A stretch of 64,000 bases of DNA, taken from contig NZ_FWXV01000009.1 in NCBI RefSeq assembly GCF_900176515.1, positions 372,001-436,000 of the forward strand, given 5' to 3'. Source of the DNA: Kibdelosporangium aridum. GTDB taxonomy: Bacteria; Actinomycetota; Actinomycetes; Mycobacteriales; Pseudonocardiaceae. Positions 59,540-64,000 of this stretch are shown piece by piece. How positions within the stretch are numbered: the stretch's first letter is position 1; each line of letters opens with the position of its first letter. The translations under genes and the position numbers were made by a program. Under the pieces are notes generated by a model. That model did not search any database and was not told the DNA's origin. It worked only from the letters and a program-made list of their open reading frames with translations.

Positions 59540-61014
59540 ACGATGTGGTGGTTGTCGGCGGCGGGCACAACGGACTGGTCGCGGCGGCGTACCTGGCGCG
59601 TGCCGGGCTGTCCGTGCTGGTGCTGGAGCGGCGTGCCGAGGCGGGCGGTGCCGCGGTGTCGTTTCGTGCGTTCGACTCCGTCGACGTCCGGCTGTCGCGC
59701 TACTCGTACCTCGTCAGCCTGTTGCCGCGCAAGATCGTCAAGGACCTGGGGCTGAACGTCGAACTCCGGCGGCGCCGGATTTCCTCGTACACCCCGGTCG
59801 GCACGGGCGGGTTGCTCGTCGACACCGAGGACGCCACGTCGCTGGGTGCGGAGTCGGAAGCCTGGCAACGGTTCTACGCGATGACGGCGTCTGTCGCCGA
59901 GCGGGTCTTCCCGACGCTGACCGAACCGTTGCCCAGCAAGGACTCCCTGCGTGCGCTCGTCGATGACGACTACGCCTGGAGTGTCCTGTTCGAACAGCCG
60001 CTGAGCGAAGTGATCGAGTCAACTTTCACCGACGACACCGTGCGCGGAGTCGTGTTGACCGACGCGTTGATCGGCACGTTCGCGTCTGCCGACGATCCGT
60101 TGCTGCGGCAGAACAGGTGCTTCCTGTACCACGTGATCGGCAACGGCACGGGCGACTGGGACGTGCCGGTCGGCGGGATGGGCGCGGTCACCGGTGAACT
60201 CGCCAGGGTCGCGGTGGCCGCCGGGGCACAGATCGTCACCGGTGCCGAGGTGACGTCGATCGACCCGTCCGGCGAGGTGACCTACCGGATCGGGGACGAG
60301 GAACGGACTGTCGCGGGTGGACACATACTCGCCAACGTCTCGCCGCACAGCCTTGCTGTATTACTCGGTGGACCGCCTGCGGCGCAACCGGAAGGCGCCC
60401 AACTCAAGGTGAACATGGTGTTGCGCAAGCTGCCCCGGCTCAAGGACGGCAGCGTCAACCCACGGGACGCCTTCGCCGGGACATTCCATATCAACGAGGG
60501 TTACCAACAGCTGGCAGCGGCCTACGCGGAGGCCGAAAGCGGCCGGATCCCGAGCCTGCCGCCATGCGAGATCTATTGCCATTCCCTGACCGATCCATCC
60601 ATCCTCGGCCCCGCCGAACAAGCCGCGGGCATGCAGACCTTGACGCTGTTCGGCCTGCACATGCCCGCCCGGCTTTTCCGCGCGGACAACGAGACGGCTC
60701 GTGAAGAGGCGTTGCGGGCGACGCTGAAGTCGTTGAACAGCGTTCTGGACGAGTCCATTGAGGACTGCATCGTGCCCGGCTGTATCGAGGCCAAGACACC
60801 CGTCGACCTGCAGAAGGAGCTGCGCCTGCCCGGCGGTCACATCTTCCACGGCGACCTCTCCTGGCCGTACGCCGACGAGGGCCATGAAGGCACTTGGGGC
60901 GTCGAGACCGCACACGAACGGGTGCTTTTGTGCGGGGCTGGCGCCCGGCGCGGCGGCGGAGTCAGTGGCATTCCGGGGCACAATGCGGCGATGAAAGTAC
61001 TGAGAAGTCGCTGA
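59536..61014 (+). CDS. PYROXD2-like FAD-dependent oxidoreductase
   Basis: A 492-residue flavin amine-oxidase/phytoene-desaturase-like enzyme. The FAD motif VVVGGGHNGLVAAAYLARAG is at the N-terminus, then VGGMGAVTGELARVAVAAGA and the C-terminal LLCGAGARRGGGVSGIPGHNAAMKVL. It is closest in layout to PYROXD2-type oxidases, not to true carotenoid desaturases; no carotenoid genes are present. Coupled to the ABC-F gene by a 4-bp overlap. Confidence 0.86.
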   Translation: MNDVVVVGGGHNGLVAAAYLARAGLSVLVLERRAEAGGAAVSFRAFDSVDVRLSRYSYLVSLLPRKIVKDLGLNVELRRRRISSYTPVGTGGLLVDTEDATSLGAESEAWQRFYAMTASVAERVFPTLTEPLPSKDSLRALVDDDYAWSVLFEQPLSEVIESTFTDDTVRGVVLTDALIGTFASADDPLLRQNRCFLYHVIGNGTGDWDVPVGGMGAVTGELARVAVAAGAQIVTGAEVTSIDPSGEVTYRIGDEERTVAGGHILANVSPHSLAVLLGGPPAAQPEGAQLKVNMVLRKLPRLKDGSVNPRDAFAGTFHINEGYQQLAAAYAEAESGRIPSLPPCEIYCHSLTDPSILGPAEQAAGMQTLTLFGLHMPARLFRADNETAREEALRATLKSLNSVLDESIEDCIVPGCIEAKTPVDLQKELRLPGGHIFHGDLSWPYADEGHEGTWGVETAHERVLLCGAGARRGGGVSGIPGHNAAMKVLRSR

Positions 61015-61043
61015 GACCAGGGGTCTCGTGGTACTCGTGACGC

Positions 61044-61727
61044 ATGCAGCGGGACTACGTGGACAACTACTGCGAGCGGACCGACGGTTCGTTTTGGAGT
61101 GAACCGCTCAACGCCGTCAGCAACGTGTCCTTCCTGATCGCCTCGATCGCCGCGTGGCTCGTCATCCGCCGTACCGCCCGTGCCGCGGGCAAACCGGCGG
61201 TGGAGCTGTACGCGCTGCCCGTGCTGATCTTCGTGATCTTCTTCGGCAGCAGTGCCTTCCACACCACCGCGACCCGCTGGGGCCTGGCCCTGGACAGCGG
61301 GTCGATCGGGGTGTTCATGCTCTATTTCATCGTGCTGTGGGCCCGGCTGTACTGGGATCTGCCGTGGTCACGGGCCTGGATCGCGGCACCGATCTTCCTG
61401 GCGTGGACCGCGTTGATCAGCGTCCTGCCGATCGGCATGCCCGGCACGTACCTCGCCGCCGTGCTCGGCCTGCTCGTACTCGCGGGCCTGCTGTTCTGGT
61501 CACGGCACGCCGACCGCAAGGTGCATTGGCGTTGGTATGCCACCACAGCGCTCGTGTTCGCCGTCTCGCTGACGTCCCGCACGCTGGACCAGCCGCTGTG
61601 CGCGGAGATACCTATCGGCACGCACTACATCTGGCACACGCTCAACGGTGTCGTGCTGTACCTCGTCACGCACGCGGCGGTCGTGCGGTGGCGTCAGCGA
61701 GTGACGGCGACCGTGCCGGTTAGCTGA
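61044..61727 (+). CDS. Alkaline-ceramidase-like membrane protein
   Basis: A 227-residue protein with seven predicted helices. Family-type polar residues are placed as in the CREST/ceramidase group: YCERTDGSFWSEPLNAVSN at the N-terminus, SSAFHTTATRWGLALDSGSIG in the middle, and HYIWHTLNGV near the end (Ser, His, Asp, His-x3-His metal site). Substrate in a bacterium is unclear. Starts 29 bp after the PYROXD2-like gene. Confidence 0.85.
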   Translation: MQRDYVDNYCERTDGSFWSEPLNAVSNVSFLIASIAAWLVIRRTARAAGKPAVELYALPVLIFVIFFGSSAFHTTATRWGLALDSGSIGVFMLYFIVLWARLYWDLPWSRAWIAAPIFLAWTALISVLPIGMPGTYLAAVLGLLVLAGLLFWSRHADRKVHWRWYATTALVFAVSLTSRTLDQPLCAEIPIGTHYIWHTLNGVVLYLVTHAAVVRWRQRVTATVPVS

Positions 61728-62925
61728 GGACCTCGGCGATCGCGTCGACGCCGAAGTCGATCTCCTCGCGGGTGATCACCAGCGGCGGCGCCACGCGCAG
61801 CGTGTTCTCCTGCGTCTGCTTGCACAGCACGCCCCGCTCGGCGAGTGCCATGGAGGCCTCCCAGCCGGTGGGACCGCCCTCGGCGATCTGCACGCCCGCC
61901 CACAGGCCGCGACCGCGGACCTCGGCGACGCCGTCGAGTTCGCCGAGGCGGGAGTGCAGGTACGCGCCCAGCTCGCGGGAGCGTTCCTGGAACTCGCCCG
62001 TCGCCAGCAGCCGCACCACGGCACGGCCGATGGCACACGCCAGCGGGTTGCCGCCGAAGGTCGAGCCGTGCTCGCCGGGCTTGAGCAGGCCGATGATGTC
62101 GCGGCGGCCGACCACTGCCGACACCGGCATGATCCCGCCGCCCAGCGCCTTGCCCAACGTGTACAGGTCCGCGCGGACGCCTTCGTGGTCGAGTGCGAGC
62201 AACGTGCCGGTGCGGGCGAGGCCGGACTGGATCTCGTCGGCGATGAACAACGTGTTGGTGTCGTCGCAGACCTGGCGTACCTCGGCCATGTAGCCCTTGG
62301 GCGGGACGATCACGCCCGCCTCGCCCTGGATCGGCTCGAGCAGCACGGCCGCCGTGCGGTCGCTGACCGCGGCGCGCAGCGCGTCGATGTCGCCGTACGG
62401 CACGACCTTGAAGCCCGGGGTGTACGGGCCGAAGTCGTCGCGGGCGTCCGAGTCGGTGGAGAAGGAGATGATCGTGGTGGTGCGGCCGTGGAAGTTCGAG
62501 CCGGCCACGATGATCTCCGCGGTGCCGTCCGGCACGCCTTTCACCTGATACGCCCACTTCCGGGCGAGTTTCACGGCCGATTCGACCGCTTCGGCGCCGG
62601 AGTTGGCCGGCAGGACCATCTCGGTGCCGGTCAGCTCGGCCAGCTCACGGCAGAACAGCCCGAACTGGTCGTGGTGGAACGCCCTGCTGGTCAGCGTCAG
62701 GCGGTCGAGCTGGGCCTTCGCGGCGGCGACCAGGCCGGGGTGGCGGTGCCCGAAGTTCAGCGCCGAGTACCCGGCGAGGAAATCGAGGTAGCGCCGACCG
62801 TCCACATCGGTCATCCAGGCGCCTTCGCCCTCGGCGAGGACTACCGGCAGCGGGTGGTAGTTGTGGGCGCTCCATCGCTCGTCCAGTGCGATGTAGTCAC
62901 GTGTGGTGGCGGCGTCCGCAGTCAT
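61720..62925 (-). CDS. rocD: Ornithine-oxo-acid transaminase
   Basis: A 401-residue PLP enzyme converting ornithine and 2-oxoglutarate to glutamate semialdehyde and glutamate. The PLP lysine is in LYTLGKALGGGIMPVSAVVG; other markers are FLAGYSALNFGHRHP, VLPANSGAEAVESAVKLARKW and FIADEIQSGLARTG. Length and N-terminus match RocD rather than ArgD. Its 3' end overlaps the ceramidase-like gene by 8 bp (convergent). Confidence 0.95.
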   Translation of the reverse strand: MTADAATTRDYIALDERWSAHNYHPLPVVLAEGEGAWMTDVDGRRYLDFLAGYSALNFGHRHPGLVAAAKAQLDRLTLTSRAFHHDQFGLFCRELAELTGTEMVLPANSGAEAVESAVKLARKWAYQVKGVPDGTAEIIVAGSNFHGRTTTIISFSTDSDARDDFGPYTPGFKVVPYGDIDALRAAVSDRTAAVLLEPIQGEAGVIVPPKGYMAEVRQVCDDTNTLFIADEIQSGLARTGTLLALDHEGVRADLYTLGKALGGGIMPVSAVVGRRDIIGLLKPGEHGSTFGGNPLACAIGRAVVRLLATGEFQERSRELGAYLHSRLGELDGVAEVRGRGLWAGVQIAEGGPTGWEASMALAERGVLCKQTQENTLRVAPPLVITREEIDFGVDAIAEVLS

Positions 62926-63054
62926 ATCGACAGGTTAAGCCCTGATTGCGGCGATTTCAGCCGACAGGCGTTGCTTATAGCGACGATTCATTGCGTGATT
63001 GCCGGATCTGGTGTTCGATCATTGTTCCGGCGGCTGGTCGGATATTCTCGCCGG

Positions 63055-63882
63055 ATGGGTACAGGACGGGTCCGCGAGGCGCTGCGAGCGCGTCGTGACA
63101 AGAAGTTCGGTGTCAAACCAGGCGACTACCCGATCGGCCCGACGTCGAAATCGAACGCGGCGAAACAGCTGTCCACCACCGCCGAGCGGCTCGATCGGCT
63201 GCAGGAGGCGCTGTACGCGAGCGCGTTCCAGAGCGTCCTGCTAGTCCTGCAGGGCATGGACACCTCGGGCAAAGGCGGCACGATCCGGCACGCCTGCGGT
63301 CTGGTCAACCCGCAGGGCCTGCACATCCGGTCGTTCAAGAAGCCGACCAAGGCCGAGCTGCGGCACGACTTCCTGTGGCGCATCCGCAAGGCACTGCCGA
63401 CGCCGGGGATGATCGGCGTCTTCGACCGTTCGCATTACGAGGACGTGCTCATCGCCCGGGTGGACAGCCTGGTCAAGCCGGACGTCTGGGAAGCGCGCTA
63501 CGACCAGATCAACTCCTTCGAGCAGGAGTTGGCCGACAGCGGCGTGGCGATCATCAAGTGCTTCCTGCACATCTCCCCGGACGAGCAGCGCAAGCGGTTG
63601 ATCGCCCGGTTGGAGCGCCCGCAGAAGCACTGGAAGTACAACCCGGCGGACCTGGACGCGAGGTCCAAATGGGACGTCTACCAAGCGGCATACGCCGAGG
63701 CGCTCGCTCGATGCGACTCGGACGCGGCGCCCTGGTACGTCGTGCCGTCGGATCACAAGTGGTACCGCAACTGGGCCGTCTCGCAGCTGCTGCTGGAGAC
63801 GCTCGAGGAGATGGACCCGCAGTTCCCGGAGCCGGATTTCGACGTCAAGGAAGAACTCAAGCGCGTGAAGGCCCTCGACTGA
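63055..63882 (+). CDS. ppk2: Polyphosphate kinase 2 family enzyme
   Basis: A 275-residue PPK2-family polyphosphate:nucleotide phosphotransferase. Walker A is LQGMDTSGKGGTIRHA (near 65-80); the Walker B-like IGVFDRSHYEDVLIARV and the lid segment RPQKHWKYNPADLDAR follow. A single domain of this length fits AMP or ADP phosphorylation from polyphosphate. ATG 63055 chosen because the family sequence starts there; no clear ribosome site. Its 3' end overlaps the next gene by 26 bp. Confidence 0.93.
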   Translation: MGTGRVREALRARRDKKFGVKPGDYPIGPTSKSNAAKQLSTTAERLDRLQEALYASAFQSVLLVLQGMDTSGKGGTIRHACGLVNPQGLHIRSFKKPTKAELRHDFLWRIRKALPTPGMIGVFDRSHYEDVLIARVDSLVKPDVWEARYDQINSFEQELADSGVAIIKCFLHISPDEQRKRLIARLERPQKHWKYNPADLDARSKWDVYQAAYAEALARCDSDAAPWYVVPSDHKWYRNWAVSQLLLETLEEMDPQFPEPDFDVKEELKRVKALD

Positions 63883-64000
63883 GCCACGGCACGGGTTCGA
63901 CGTCGATCTCCTGCATCCGCGACACATAGGTGCCATAACGGCGACGGGCTTCGCCGTGGCTGCCGACTGCGACAAGCGCACGCACCAAGGTGAGATGCGC
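63857..64000 (-). CDS. C-terminal end of a BTAD-domain (SARP-like) protein, truncated by the window
   Basis: Forty-seven codons of an open frame end in TGA at 63857-63859. The residues ALVAVGSHGEARRRYGTYVS and RMQEIDVEPVPWL match the last helices of a bacterial transcriptional activator domain, as in SARP regulators or BTAD-containing ATPases. The rest lies beyond the window edge. Confidence 0.7.
   Translation of the reverse strand, partial: AHLTLVRALVAVGSHGEARRRYGTYVSRMQEIDVEPVPWLSRGPSRA

Noticed and set aside
59536..61014. Carotenoid phytoene desaturase
   Set aside because: The C-terminal pattern fits PYROXD2-like oxidases and there is no crtB or other carotenoid gene around.
61954..63054. 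Long upstream extension of the PPK2 reading frame
   Set aside because: The extension is antisense to rocD and has Val/Arg/Gly-rich composition; PPK2 homology begins at 63055.

Overview
The window is a high-GC chromosomal stretch from an actinomycete, most likely of the order Pseudonocardiales (Amycolatopsis/Kibdelosporangium/Saccharothrix-like). I infer this from the GC-rich third codon positions, many GTG/TTG starts, the coproporphyrin-dependent haem genes (hemE, cgoX, chdC), a streptomycete-type conservon, DUF3558 lipoproteins beside PPE-like proteins, and twin-arginine or lipoprotein signals. I see no rRNA, tRNA, CRISPR, prophage or insertion sequence. The genus cannot be fixed from this sequence alone.

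Layout. 1-6.1 kb: end of a sensor kinase, a secreted I36-like protein, a PHP phosphoesterase and DUF72 pair, then an HxlR regulator divergent from a reductase/MBL operon. 6.2-9.6 kb: a fadA-fadB beta-oxidation operon behind twin operators. 9.9-16.5 kb: RNase D, a NarL-type regulator, an M19 dipeptidase, DUF3000, hemE and cgoX. 16.7-22.4 kb: a four-gene conservon inserted between cgoX and chdC, then a CoA transferase. 22.5-26.2 kb: a tiny secreted peptide with DGMGYD repeats, divergent from a large LuxR-type ATPase regulator, then a NIPSNAP protein. 26.3-27.6 kb: an intact DUF6328 gene and a frameshifted tandem copy. 27.7-30.9 kb: a secreted subtilase.

31.1-35.3 kb holds the most striking locus. 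Three TIGR04222-type membrane proteins with Gly/Cys-rich C-terminal tails are followed, with overlaps or almost no gaps, by a DUF692 (MNIO) iron oxidase, a small SCO6045-like protein and a lipoprotein. This looks like a cysteine-modifying (RiPP-like) system acting on membrane-anchored substrates. I infer it from gene content and from what is known of MNIO enzymes; no product is shown.

35.4-42.8 kb: msrB, a small membrane protein, an unusual hisS, a stand-alone LigD-type polymerase, a small Cys-rich protein, an orphan substrate-binding lipoprotein, a methyltransferase, a PolX-like PHP protein and two small conserved genes. 42.9-46.5 kb: a type VII-secretion-like module (DUF3558, WXG-like, DUF3558, PPE-like with a huge Gly/Pro tail). 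46.5-64 kb: an EamA exporter, a Tap-like hydrolase lacking its nucleophile serine, a flavin oxidoreductase, an ATP-dependent DNA ligase next to a RibD-like reductase, ZapE, a second orphan substrate-binding protein, an acyl-CoA dehydrogenase with a divergent TetR regulator, PAP2, ABC-F, a PYROXD2-like oxidase, a ceramidase-like protein, ornithine aminotransferase, PPK2 and the 3' end of a BTAD-type regulator.
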